A DNA stretch of 64,000 nt. It comes from Camarhynchus parvulus (lineage: Eukaryota > Chordata > Aves > Passeriformes > Thraupidae). Positions 53,015-64,000 of the stretch are shown here, piece after piece. The notes below the pieces were generated by a model. It did no database searches and was not told the DNA's origin. It saw nothing but the letters and a program-made list of their open reading frames with translations. The stretch is from the NCBI RefSeq assembly GCF_901933205.1, contig NC_044573.1, positions 84,774,546-84,838,545 on the forward strand, in the 5' to 3' direction. The position numbers and the translations under genes are program-made. Every line of letters starts with the position of its first letter. The first letter of the stretch is position 1.

Positions 53015-54841
53015 CTATATAGGAGAATTGAAACTTTAAAATTAATTCTAATGAAATGACTTACGAAGATATTTACATTCATCTACAGTAAATATTGACC
53101 ATCTCCTAGAGATCATGGTGAGAAAACAAAACTCTTTCTCCCAAAAGCCATAAAAATAATGATAGTGATTACAGCACATACATTTTGAACATTGTTCAGT
53201 AATGCTTCTCATGGTTTAAATTTCCAAAAATAAAAAGCACAACATAAAACTATAATTACATATTTAATCTTTTTGGTAATAAAAGCCTACCTGTCTTGGC
53301 TTTAAAATCCAATCTCTGACACCTCAATGTACTTTCTCAAATCCCATACTTATGTTGAAAATGTCCCTTGCATCTCAGTGATAATGAATATATTTATTTT
53401 CATCCTATGCCATGAGGTTCTTACGTATTAAGAGGAAATGGTAAATATGATTTACTTTAATGATACAGGCTGATTCCTTTAGAGTCTACCTTGATTTTAT
53501 GTCTTTGCATTTATAAGCACTTGAGTAGAGCTGTTCTTGACCCGCATTGTTCTTGACTTCATAAAAAATATGCCGGAATCAGTGAAGATGATCTCTGGTC
53601 ATTAGTATCAAAACCATACAGCAATCTGCTTGAATATGCAGGTCATAGTGCCCCATAAGTACACATTTGGGTGGAAGACATTATTTGGCTCTAATTCAAA
53701 TTATAAATGGGTAAACAGAACAGTTTCTGTCAGTTTGCTAAGACATCATCTGTGATGAATATTCAATGAGGAGATTATGTAAAAACACCATTAAAATGTA
53801 AAGAGAATAGTAGTTAAGGATACAAGCATTTTTCCCTCTGCAGTATTATATGACTTACTTTTAAATCAGAGTAAAATATTTAAATAATTTACTCCAGAAA
53901 AAAAAAAACCTCAATAGCAAACTGTGCTATCAATAAAATAGTGGGGGGGAAAAGGGAAGAATATCTCTAAAGATGGATATCGAAGACTTTTGGACCAATT
54001 AAAAATATTAGGGTTTTTTTTCCAAATATGTGTGTTCAGGTATTTTCTTGTTGAAATTCTTACTGACATAGCAACATGAAGATATATTGTCTAGAAAATT
54101 AAATGCAATGTAAACCATACTTGAGATAAGCTGGGCCAGTGACCAAACAAAGTAGCTTTTAAGATACAAGAACAGTTAAAATTTGACTTGCATGTCAATG
54201 ACATCTGCAAACCAGAAAGCCTTAGGTGGAGTTCTTTATTCCTTTTTTCCCTTGTTTAGCTAATTAAAAACCTAGTGTTCTGATGTTCCTGCAATTTCTT
54301 CTTTCTTATAGAGAAACTTCTTTTTCTCTATAACAAACACTATATAAGTACTGCATAATATAAGCACTGCATGTATTTTTTTATATTTAGAATAAATCCT
54401 AACACTGGCATTATATATTTGTATCTCAAAGATATGAAGAACGAGACTCTACAATGCAGTTTTGGAGGCTGAGGGAAGCATTTTGATAAATCATGTTCAG
54501 GTTTATTCCTCAAAAAAACTTATCGATCTCGAGCAACAATAACAGCATTGTACCAAAGAGCTCGAGAAATTATATTAAAATTGTGTCCTAGCACTTCAGA
54601 ACAAAAGCAAATCACAAAATATCTCTAAAGGCTAAAACCACTTTTTAATATTTGACCAAGAAATGGTATTAAATCTTTAAAAATATGAAATGAAAATGAA
54701 AAATGTAATTTTAACAAGATAAAATAAATTTTAACGTGGAATAAATGTTCTGTGACATCTTCTATGCTTAATAACATATTGGTGACCTTTTTTGCCTTAA
54801 GACAAGAACTTACAACAATGCATGCAATATGGACTTCGTTA

Positions 54842-55188
54842 TCAGGCATAGGCTAGGCTAGGCTAGGAGTAGGACAGGATAGAATAAGATAGTGTTGAAG
54901 AGATAAAGGTAGAATAGTAAAGGTAGGATGAATAGAATAGAGTAGAAAAGAAAAGAAAAGACAAGAGAAGAGAAGAGAAGAGAAGAGAAGAGAAGAGAAG
55001 AGAAGAGAAGAGAAGAGAAGAGAAGAGAAGAGAAGAGAAGAGAAGAGAAGAGAAGAGAAGAAGAGAAGAGAAGAGAAGAGAAGAGAAAAGAAAAAGAAAA
55101 GAAAAGAAAAGAAAAGAAAAGAAAAGAAAAGAAAAGAAAAGAAAAGAAAAGAAAAGAAAAGAAAAGAAAAGAAAAGAAAAGAAAAGGA
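54842..55188. repeat. Pentanucleotide array with changing unit
   Basis: About 345 bp with 5-bp periodicity. It begins with ggcta units (54846-54866), passes through mixed aggac/agaat/agtag units (to about 54945), then a long aagag array (about 54965-55085, with one break near 55060) and finally a pure aaaag array (to 55188). The plus strand is almost entirely purine from 54940. The 111-codon minus frame (FLFFSFLFFSF) is a translation of the repeat. Confidence 0.93.
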
Positions 55189-55224
55189 AAAATACCACTT
55201 CAGGGCTGACTTAAATTTACCTTA

Positions 55225-55425
55225 TATTATTAAGGGCATTTTTCAAACCCTTACACATTGACAGGCTTGGGGTATACTCTAGGACAACTCTAGGAATCCT
55301 GTTCCACTGTTTGACCACCCTGTTGGAAAAGAAATGGTTCCTGATATCCAATCTAAACCTCCCCTGGCACAGCTTTGAACTATTCCCTGAATTCCAGAAA
55401 GAAGAGCTCATATCTCCCTCTCCAC
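55225..55425 (-). mobile_element. CR1 fragment
   Basis: Inverted CR1 body directly after the pentamer array: tcctgttccactgtttgacc, accctgttggaaaagaaatg, gttcctgatatccaatctaa, acctcccctggcacagcttt. It lacks the 3' terminus. Confidence 0.8.
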
Positions 55426-56464
55426 CACTCTTAAAAGACTACAGGAATAATAAAAAATCTATGATGTGAACTGTCCAATTCTGCCATGAATGGAAATTAA
55501 TAAAAGAACTGTACTTAAAACTCCAGGCACAATTGTCCATGCACCTTTAAAGAAAAATATGAAAGTGGAGAGCTACTGCAATAATTTCAGGAAGAAGACA
55601 GTTGTTTAATATTACATCAAGTTGCACAAGTTGTTTCACAGTGAAACAATCTTAATGAGTACTATTTTGAAAATTAGAAATGCAAAATTAATTTGGATTT
55701 TATATAACTGTGTTTTCTATCCTCATTAAATATATATTTTAAGTACAAATGAAACAAAATTGCTTCAATAGCAAAGGGTTGTTTCCACCATATAAACCTT
55801 CTTTTACAAAAATAGTTGAAATGTTCTATAAAATACAGTGGTAAAGGGCAAGCCAAAAGACCTTTAAATCTTCTGATGTTTCGTTCACATGCTCTCACTT
55901 ACCAATAATTTTTCACCCATTTATTTCTCTGTCACAAAATGTTTTATATTCATAGTACAAAGGGTTTTATTATTATTTCCGTTACATTAAATCACAGAAT
56001 ATTACAAAACCAAATTAAGCACACAACTATGAACTCAATGTACCCCAACATACTTAAAAATCCAAACAAACAAAGCAATCAGTCACAGTCATCTGAGAAA
56101 CTCCAAGTCATGCAATCATATAGCACCCAAGTTTTGTGCCATGGTGTGTGCCATTATGCAAAATTAAATGATTAAGTTTTTCTGTTCTCCTCCCCAGTTG
56201 CTGAAAAAATTCAGACAATTTAAACAATAATATTGTAACAAAATATGTAACAAAACTAGAAAGAAAATCCATCTGAGTGAGATTGATTCTGTGGGATCTG
56301 CAAATTTTTCTTTCAGAATTTAATAAGATGGTAAAAGGAAAATTGATTACAGCATTGGACTTCCGACACACCTTCTTCCAATTATTTCAACATCTCACAG
56401 TTTTTTATGACTGATATTTGACATATCAGTATGCAGCAAGAGCAATGACAGTTTCCTGCACTGC

Positions 56465-57132
56465 TCAGGATGCATCACCTGTTGATGCAAAATAGACATC
56501 ATCTACATCTTGGAAGAGATTGACACTCAGATACGCTGAAGTAGAAACATGGTTAAATGCATGACAGTCACTCAAGGCACAGATGATTACAGGCCTCTTA
56601 AAACATGTAACTGTAGATGAAAGGATGTAAAGCAGGCATGAATCAAACCCATTGTGGACGTGTAATTGGATTTCATGTATGAATGTTAAACCCTTGAAAA
56701 ACACTCACTCCCGCTAGTGTAGCATCCCAGAGGGCACCAATTTTAAAAAATGCAGGTGTTGAAGTGGTAGGTGCTGCTGCCTCTCCCTTATCCCCAGCAC
56801 ACTGAGATCTCTGCTACTTTGGGCAAACTGTCTCAGTGCTCACTTGAGACATGGACACTGAGAGTGTAGTATTACATGGAACAGATTTTCAGATACACTT
56901 AGCAGGTAGCAATTTTGGACATCAGAATATAATTAATACCACAAAACATAATAGCTTTTCCTACGTGCAAAAATTAAAAATTCCACATGGTCAATATACA
57001 CTAACATGTGGTCAAGTAATGCACACAGACAGACAAATATGTTTAATGGCTGCACTAGATTTGGGAGGTTGTTCAGTTTTTTACAATGCATCCTTCCAAA
57101 ATGTTTTACAAAGACTTCTTTCTGAGAAATAA
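56465..57132. other. Two unassigned open frames, probably chance
   Basis: A 79-codon minus frame (56465-56704, containing CFKRPVIICALSDCHAF) and a 93-codon plus frame with a real ATG (56851-57132, starting MDTESVVLHG). Neither resembles a family I know, neither has convincing splice or promoter context, and frames of this length occur by chance elsewhere in the window. Confidence 0.15.
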
Positions 57133-60100
57133 ATATTTGCTGTCATCTTTTAGCTACAACATACAAAACCTTACAGCCATTTAATCTATTGTGTGAGACA
57201 AGCAAATATCATTAAACCAGTCACTTATTTATACCGTGAATGTTTTCCTAAAAATAACAGTAGATATAGCCTTAGAAAATTAGTTTTACTGTATTTCTCT
57301 AACACATATTGCTTAACTGTTACTTTCATTTCCGTGGTACTGTGATTCATGATGATGACTACTTGTATTTCTGTAGCAGAACAGGTTTACAATCTTCTAT
57401 AAGTATTAATACTTGTAACATCATGGTATCATCTTTACGGTAAAACTTCCCTGTTGTCTACATATTTGAAACACAGTTACAGAGCTCATTCTTAATCTGA
57501 TGTGAGAAGTTGTAGACTGGCCTTTGTCTCCAAAATCTGCCATTTAGTCACAAAACTGTTTTTCCTCTTTCCTGTGTCTTAACTAACACACAGCTAGGTG
57601 TACCTTTAAAAAAGCTTAATCCAAATGAGACGTCAATATGTTCTTGTTCTTTATAATTATTTAGCTTAAATGTACATGCAGCAGTAGAATTACATAGGCA
57701 TAATTATCAGCATGATCTATTGAATTTTGAAAATAAGAGGACTTTTAATCAGAATCATTGTGGCTAGCTATGGCATACGTGAAACCATCTGGAAACATAA
57801 AATTACTTTCAGAACCAAAACTTCTTGGTTTTTCCATTTATAAACTTACTATCTGAAAATATTAATTTCCCCATTATCAGTTTGCACTACTTATAATTTT
57901 CTTTTATTTGCATAAATAACACAGATGTATAAACTCATCCCATAGTCATGGTCCTTGATCCATCTGTATAACCTATTATTTGGATAACAAAATGCATGAA
58001 AAGAAATAAATAAATGGAGGGAAAATATAAATTTATATTTTGGTTTAAGTTATGACTTAATGCTTTATAATAAAATCTGCCACATCTGCCTGTATTACAA
58101 ATCTATACCATTTGGCAAATTTGGCATTTTTGATAAGCAGATAATAAAATTCCTGATCAAATATTAGCTAATGCCATCTATCAGAATACCTAATTTATCC
58201 TAATACACTTCTGCTCCTCTTTTTCCAGATGTTGTAAATACAAACCAACAAAAAAATTACCATATTAAAACCAAAGTCCAAAGTTAAGTTTTACTTAGTC
58301 TCTTTGTATTTCATTTGAATATGTTTTCTTGTCACTTATTGAAAGGTTTATCACTGCTTTCCTTTTATTCCTTTTAATAATGAATATTTAAATAGTTTAC
58401 TTATTTCTAATTTGTAAAGACTTTAGGCATTTAAAATATACTTTTATCATGCACCAAACAAGCATTATAAAAAATAATATTTGTAGAAGACTTTTTTTTG
58501 CTAATCTCTTTTATCTTCACTTTTCTTAATTTTTTTTTCTTTCCTGCACCTTCCACCTCCACATTGCTCATGAAACAAAATTATTGGCATTACCATATAT
58601 AAAATGGCAATGCCAATACAGTAAGCTGTAGTACTGAACACAGCTAGATATGAAATGCAGTTTGATTAAGAAGAGAGTAGATAAAAAGTTTAAACTATTA
58701 ACACATGCTTACTTTCTCTTTGTGTTTTAAGTCTAGCTGGAGACAGTGAACTCTTATGGTTTCAGTCACAATAGATATCACATCTGAAGTGGTCCAACTT
58801 CTTGATGAGTTAGATATCTAATAAATCATTACTTAACTGCTGATTCTTCAGAGAAAAAATACTTAATGGTTGATGAGTGTTAGTGGGATTTTTAAATTGT
58901 ATTTGGAGTTAGAGCTTTTAGCTTCAGATTTTAAAGATACATAGAGATTTCAACATTTTTTAAAATGTATGTTAATATTCAAGTTTCTGCACTGGGAAGG
59001 AATGTAAATACAGAGAGGTACTGTCTGTAGAGGGATTTGGAAAGCAAAGTGATCTTGAAAAATTGGTGACATTGCCTTACAAGAAAAGATAAAATAAGAA
59101 AGAGAAAAGAAAAAGAAATGTGTCATTAAGTAGGACATTACATTTTGAAAAGTGTAATGTTCTGCTCAGTTACAGAATGAGTGACAGCTAGTCAGGTAAC
59201 AGCTCTCTAGAAGAGGATATGGATGTCATAATAGAACACTAGCTGAACACAAATCATCAGTCACCTCTCTGAAAAAGTCAGACACCTTAAAAGAGCATAC
59301 ATCTGTCTGCAACAGATGGGGAGGCATTTTTTCTCTTTAATCAACATTTATGAGACCTCAACTGCAAAGCTGTGCCAATTTGACCTGAATCTTCAAGGAA
59401 AATATCAACCAAATAGAAACTATTTCCTTTAAAAAATATTTATAGTAGACAATATTTAGTTTTCAGAAATTTGAGTGAAGGAAAAAGTATAAGTCACGTA
59501 AGTACTCAGCAGGAGTTTCTGAATATGACAAAATAGCATAGCTGTAATGTCAACAATACAATGCTTTTGGACTAAAATGACACATCTGTAAAATTTATTT
59601 TGTAAGGACTCTTGTTATCTTCACTCCTTGAATAGTTTGGCTAGTAGATATGTGTTCAATAGTGATAGATTTCAGGAAAGATAGAAGTATCATGTAAACT
59701 GAAATATGGCAATTACGGAGATTTTAATTTTTTGTTCCACAGCCACAGATGACCAGGAAACTGAGCACAAAGCAGTTTTGAGGGTTTGTTGTTCTTTTTT
59801 TTTTTCATTTCAGTTGTTCTGCTCTGGAAAACTTCTACAAGCTGCCTTAATGGCAATGTACAATATGCCTCATAAGAAAGGTGAAAAGCTAAGACACTGA
59901 TATGAAATCTTTGGCAAAGATAGGAGTTTGTACTCAAATTAATCTCGACCCCTTCTTAAAATAAAAAATAAAACTGGAGGCAGACAAAAGCAATTATTTT
60001 CAAAGCTGGTCAGTCTTAAAACTAAAAAGAAGTCAAGTTTACCTCTGAAAGAACAGAACAGATGTTCTGATAAATATGTAGTATTTGTAACTCTCTAAAA

Positions 60101-62209
60101 TCCAAATAAACAAAGAATAAAGAAATTATAAGAATGCGTATCTTACTGGTAGGAGCAAATAACTATTTACACACTGATACTCATTAAAAAGACACTAGTA
60201 AAAAATAAAGAGTAGAAATAAAGAAAATTGTAATGTCAGGTTGTTGTTTGGTTTTTCTTTTTTTTTTTTTGGTTCCACAACTCCTTCTCTTTCTGTTTGG
60301 CTTCCACTATCATATGTTTTAACCAGCAGTTAGTTTGTGTGTAAGGGAAGAGCTTAATACCTGCCAATAACATGGCCTTATTGCACAGCTCTCATTTCCC
60401 TGTTCTTAAGAGACATAAACTGCCAGTAAGACTGAGTGGAATGAAATAAAATATGTCTGATGCCAATTCAAAGTTCAATATTTGCTTTTCTATCACAGAA
60501 TATGTTCACTCGTAATAATTGATTCAAAAAGTATTTAAAAATGTAGATGTGGCAAAATAAAGAATTACTCTGTTTATATTCCTGTCCTTTAATCACTTTT
60601 TAAAAGGAAAAAAAAACAAGGTTCATTATGAATTACAAATCTAGATAACAATACTAAAAAAATAAATACATTTGAGACTATCCCAATGTTATTAATTCTA
60701 AATATGGATCTATAATGTAATTTCCAAACTATTTTATTCTCTCTTTATCACTATCAGTGTCTATTTGGTGGACATTTTTATTAGCTAAATAAAAAAATAC
60801 TTGAATTATATCTGCATATACTGTGCCTCCATAAAAGGGTTATAGATAGGTTTAGAGAGTAAGATATATTTTAATGATTTCAATAAAATCTTTACTGGCA
60901 TATTAATTCTTTAGGTGTTTTGTATATTGCTTTATATGAAAATATATTTGAATCTGGAGACAATCTGACAGCTGCAATAACACCAATTTTGTCTTTCTTT
61001 TACTAATAAAGGAGGTGTTTCATTTAGCTTCACAGAAACATTTATCACAGACAAAGTAAATGTATGAAATGACAGCATATTTCTTAATTTTCCAATATAT
61101 TCTGTATTATCTAGAAAATGATAGTGCAAGCATATATCAATTTTGTTTCTAATACTACAAACTGTCCATCATTATTATAAAAGACTATTTCAAAGTGCTA
61201 CAACCAAAACATTTGTTGTAGATTTTTTTTGTCTCTATTTCTGTACAGAATAACACTTTTTTGTTTTTTACTAAAAACATTTTTAATTATGTGATTGCAA
61301 AGATAACCTAAAAACATGAACCAAGGGCAAATATGAATATGTAAAAAGTCTCAGAAAATGGCTCATGGAGATTAATTCAGCCATTATGGCTTATTGGAGA
61401 CCTTTGGACTGTGCTATTAGCATTTTTACATGGCACCAAAAAAGTTGTACTTTTGTCAGAGAGATCAGCGTTCTGAGTCCATTATCCTTTTTCTATCTGC
61501 TTCATTGAATCTGATTCAAACCCACCAGCCAATAACTGCCAATAGAAGATTCCTGTGAATTACAAGACATACACAGACTGAGCAGTTTCTGCTCAGGTGG
61601 AGACAAGGATTCAGCTTATAGATCCAATGAAGACTTCCTCGGGATTTTTGAATTTAGAACACTAATTTGTGAAACCAACTACATCTTGTCTGAATGCTAA
61701 TGCATGCAGAGAAGTTGGGAGAAAAAAGTAAAAATTGATCCATATAATTTTGAAAGTTTTTAGACCCTAACACATGAAAAACTCAATAAATAATAGTCAG
61801 TAGTAGTAGTCTATCACTGTCCTAATGGTTGACAGCTATGACTATATCTTCAATATTCAAAATTTTGTCTGCATCTTATTTAAGTACAAGAGGAAGGAAA
61901 GGGTATTTCTTGAAGGGGAAGTGAATAAATTATGTTTCAAACTGTCACTTAGTTATTCACAGTAAAATGATATGTTGGAACAACAGAGGAAGAGTCAAAA
62001 ACTCCACACAAATCTTTGATCCCCATATGATGAAGCTGTCCAAGAGTGAACTTAACATAAAAGTTGAAGACAATATTTAAGTAGTTAAATCATATCTCTT
62101 AATATTACTTATGTCTATTAAAGCTGTCATACAATTTTTAAAAGAAATTGACCCTATTTTTCTCTGGGTTTGGGAATATTAAGCAATTTGAATTACTAAA
62201 ATTACTTTC

Positions 62210-62345
62210 TATAAAAATATTAATGTATTTAAATAAATTAATAATAATAATTACTATTAGATGATTATAAGTAATAATACATTTATATAATTAATTATAT
62301 AATATTTAAATATTATTTAAATATTTTTAAAATATTCTTGATTTT
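62210..62345. repeat. Very AT-rich segment
   Basis: About 135 bp almost without G or C, with overlapping palindromic pieces (ataattaattatat, atatttaaatat). It could be a matrix-attachment or easily unwound region; that is inference only. Confidence 0.6.
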
Positions 62346-62761
62346 TAAGTACTCATTTCTTAACTGTTTGAACAAGAAAAAGACCTGACACAAGTCCAAA
62401 TACTAGTGATAAAGTCATCTTGGTGAGATTTTTACAAGTAAGAATTACAGTTCTTGCATAATGCCATTATTTTAATGTAAAACTTCATTAAAACTTGTAA
62501 AAAATCATTTTTTCTGGCCCTTTTTCAAACTCCTGCTCATATAATCACATACCTTCAAGAATTATAATTAGCATTGTACAGGGCTTAAATGAAAAGCTGC
62601 AATTTCTTTAAAATTGTCTATGAGCATTCTGTTATACTTGAAATGCCACAAACATGCTTGATCATTCTTATGTCAGTAGGAAAGGAAGTGAATGTCTAGA
62701 ACCTGAGAAACAAATGTATGAACATAAAAAACATTCCCAATGTTGCAATCACTTTGGTTAA

Positions 62762-62850
62762 TCAGAGAATCATTTAGGTTGCAAGTGACCTCTGGAAGTA
62801 ATCTGATTCATTCCCTGGCTCAGTGTAGGTACAACTAGAATTATAAAGCT
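62762..62850 (-). mobile_element. CR1 3'-end fragment
   Basis: An inverted CR1 terminus: cagagaatcatttaggttgc, aagtgacctctggaagtaat, then ccctggctcagtgtaggtac. It is short and diverged. Confidence 0.65.
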
Positions 62851-63720
62851 TATTGTAGTTCAAGTGATTATACTAAATTACCATAAAACTTGCGCAGTAA
62901 TAAAAATGCCACCTCACTCATTATTTTACCACATTATTTTAAACCCAATTCAAGAGCTGTATTTTGATTTGTCTAATTAAAGAAAAAAAAGGATTAAAAG
63001 TGGTTATGCTGAAAACATAATCTCTTATTTACTTGAACAGAAATGAGATGTGCCCAAACACACACTGTAAAATGATTTTTAAATTTCATTTTTAGAAGGA
63101 AGGAAAAAAAGCAAATAGAAATTTGTCGCAAAAACCAGTACTCAGGTTGGAATTCAGTATAAATCTAAATAGCTGGCTAGTGTAATTTGAAAGTGTGAGG
63201 TAAAATCCTCACATTGCCTGGAGATACAGAAACTGTGAGAGGTCCACAATTTACTGATGCAGAAGCTGGAGGCCAGAAAGGATCACTTATGGTGCAGTAA
63301 TTGAAATGTGCTCTAAAACACCCAAATGCAGATCTTTACCCATTTGTGTCTAAAGATGCTTCAGGTAATTGATCTCTCACTGTTTTAAGTATAGCTAAAA
63401 GAGTTATTCATCAGACTGGCAGTGAGATATCTGCTTAAGGACAGATATTCAGGAATTACTGTGTAGCTTTTCCTGATTATAGCTATTTGACGAAAAAATG
63501 AACATGCATTTTCCCTTTAGATAACATCAGAGCGGAAAGGCTACTAATTAGACAGACTTAATAACTGACTAATGTAGAAAAAAGTAATTTGTAAGCATTT
63601 ACTTTTCTACATAAATTTGCACATATGTAATATGTGCAATGCAATACCTTTTCCTGAAAGATACTGTAAGCACTGTAGACATAGAATATTTCAAAAGCCA
63701 CAATTAAAAATAATGATCAT

Positions 63721-63743
63721 TCAGAGGGCTGTTAACCCTCTGA
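63721..63743. repeat. Small perfect hairpin
   Basis: TCAGAGGG and CCCTCTGA, 8-bp arms with a 7-nt loop. It is too short for a confident functional call. Confidence 0.6.
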
Positions 63744-64000
63744 TAACACAGAACAATACTAAGAATTATTATGTTAATTGTGAGGAAGTCTGAATTAAAA
63801 CATGACACATATATTCTGCCAGTGTGCATACTCTAAGTGCCTTTTTTGCCTTGGAAAAAAAAAAACAACTAAATGAACCAACAAATAACTAGGGGGTAGC
63901 AGGAATACATTCATTATAGGCAATGTCTTGAATAAAGCAGGTTCTGAAGTGACTTTGTTGTGTGGGATCTGTATTTGAATTTCATGAAGATACATAAAAT

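Larger units (their letters stand above)
42218..64000 (-). other. CSMD1: CSMD1 intron upstream of the CUB3 exon (partial)
   Basis: At least 21.8 kb, running off the right edge. The missing first part of CUB3 (two cysteines) was looked for on the minus strand and not found. Recognised contents: nested CR1s at 44350-46270, an A/C-rich tract with a tandem duplication (47390-47716), an LTR (52575-53014), a pentanucleotide array (54842-55188) and CR1 pieces at 55225-55425 and 62762-62850. The stretches 42300-44300, 48000-52500, 55500-62700 and 62900-64000 hold only AT-rich DNA and short chance frames. Confidence 0.75.

Noticed and set aside
54863..55198. 111-codon minus frame of repeating FLFFS
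   Set aside because: It is the translated pentanucleotide array, not a protein.
42218..64000. Upstream CSMD1 exon with the first part of CUB3
   Set aside because: Candidate donor-like sites (for example near 55900) were read, but none followed a frame with CUB cysteines or the expected motifs.

Overview
This is an AT-rich stretch of vertebrate, almost certainly avian, nuclear DNA. There are no prokaryotic features. The window is a string of large introns carrying seven short protein-coding exons on the minus strand. The exons read as one continuous protein of alternating CUB and sushi (CCP) domains, and I recognise them as CSMD1 (CUB and Sushi multiple domains 1), a giant single-pass membrane protein expressed mainly in brain. 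The bird assignment rests on the repeats: many chicken-repeat-1 (CR1) LINE fragments and several LTRs of avian endogenous retroviruses, one of them of a type I associate with passerines.

In order of transcription (right to left), the exons are 42217-42114, 35837-35725, 16913-16731, 14863-14537, 12713-12519, 7818-7680 and 3607-3420. All six internal splice joins have GT-AG ends and compatible phases and restore a 416-codon open frame. It covers the second part of CUB3, sushi 3, CUB4, sushi 4 and CUB5. Neither the 5' nor the 3' end of the gene is in the window: I found no CSMD1 exon in 42218-64000 or in 1-3419.

The introns hold the rest. 8240-10030 is a minus-strand CR1 split by a solo ERVL-type LTR. 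18215-18915 is an LTR joined to two CR1 pieces in opposite orientations. 22430-23070 is a very old CR1 reverse-transcriptase remnant. 27300-27930 and 36825-37800 are LTR-like or unclassified repeats. 44350-46270 is a long CR1 with recognisable RT motifs, interrupted by a second CR1 in the opposite orientation. 52575-53014 is another LTR. 54842-55188 is a pentanucleotide array. There are also A/C-rich tracts, microsatellites and a conspicuous 34-bp-arm hairpin at 14203-14278.

I see no novel multi-gene system. The items most worth checking are the hairpin in the CUB4-sushi 4 intron, a hexanucleotide microsatellite 61 nt from a CSMD1 splice donor, the 36.8-37.8 kb repeat, and the nested transposon histories. 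No search or alignment was run. Family names come from recognition of the sequence, and transposon boundaries are approximate.
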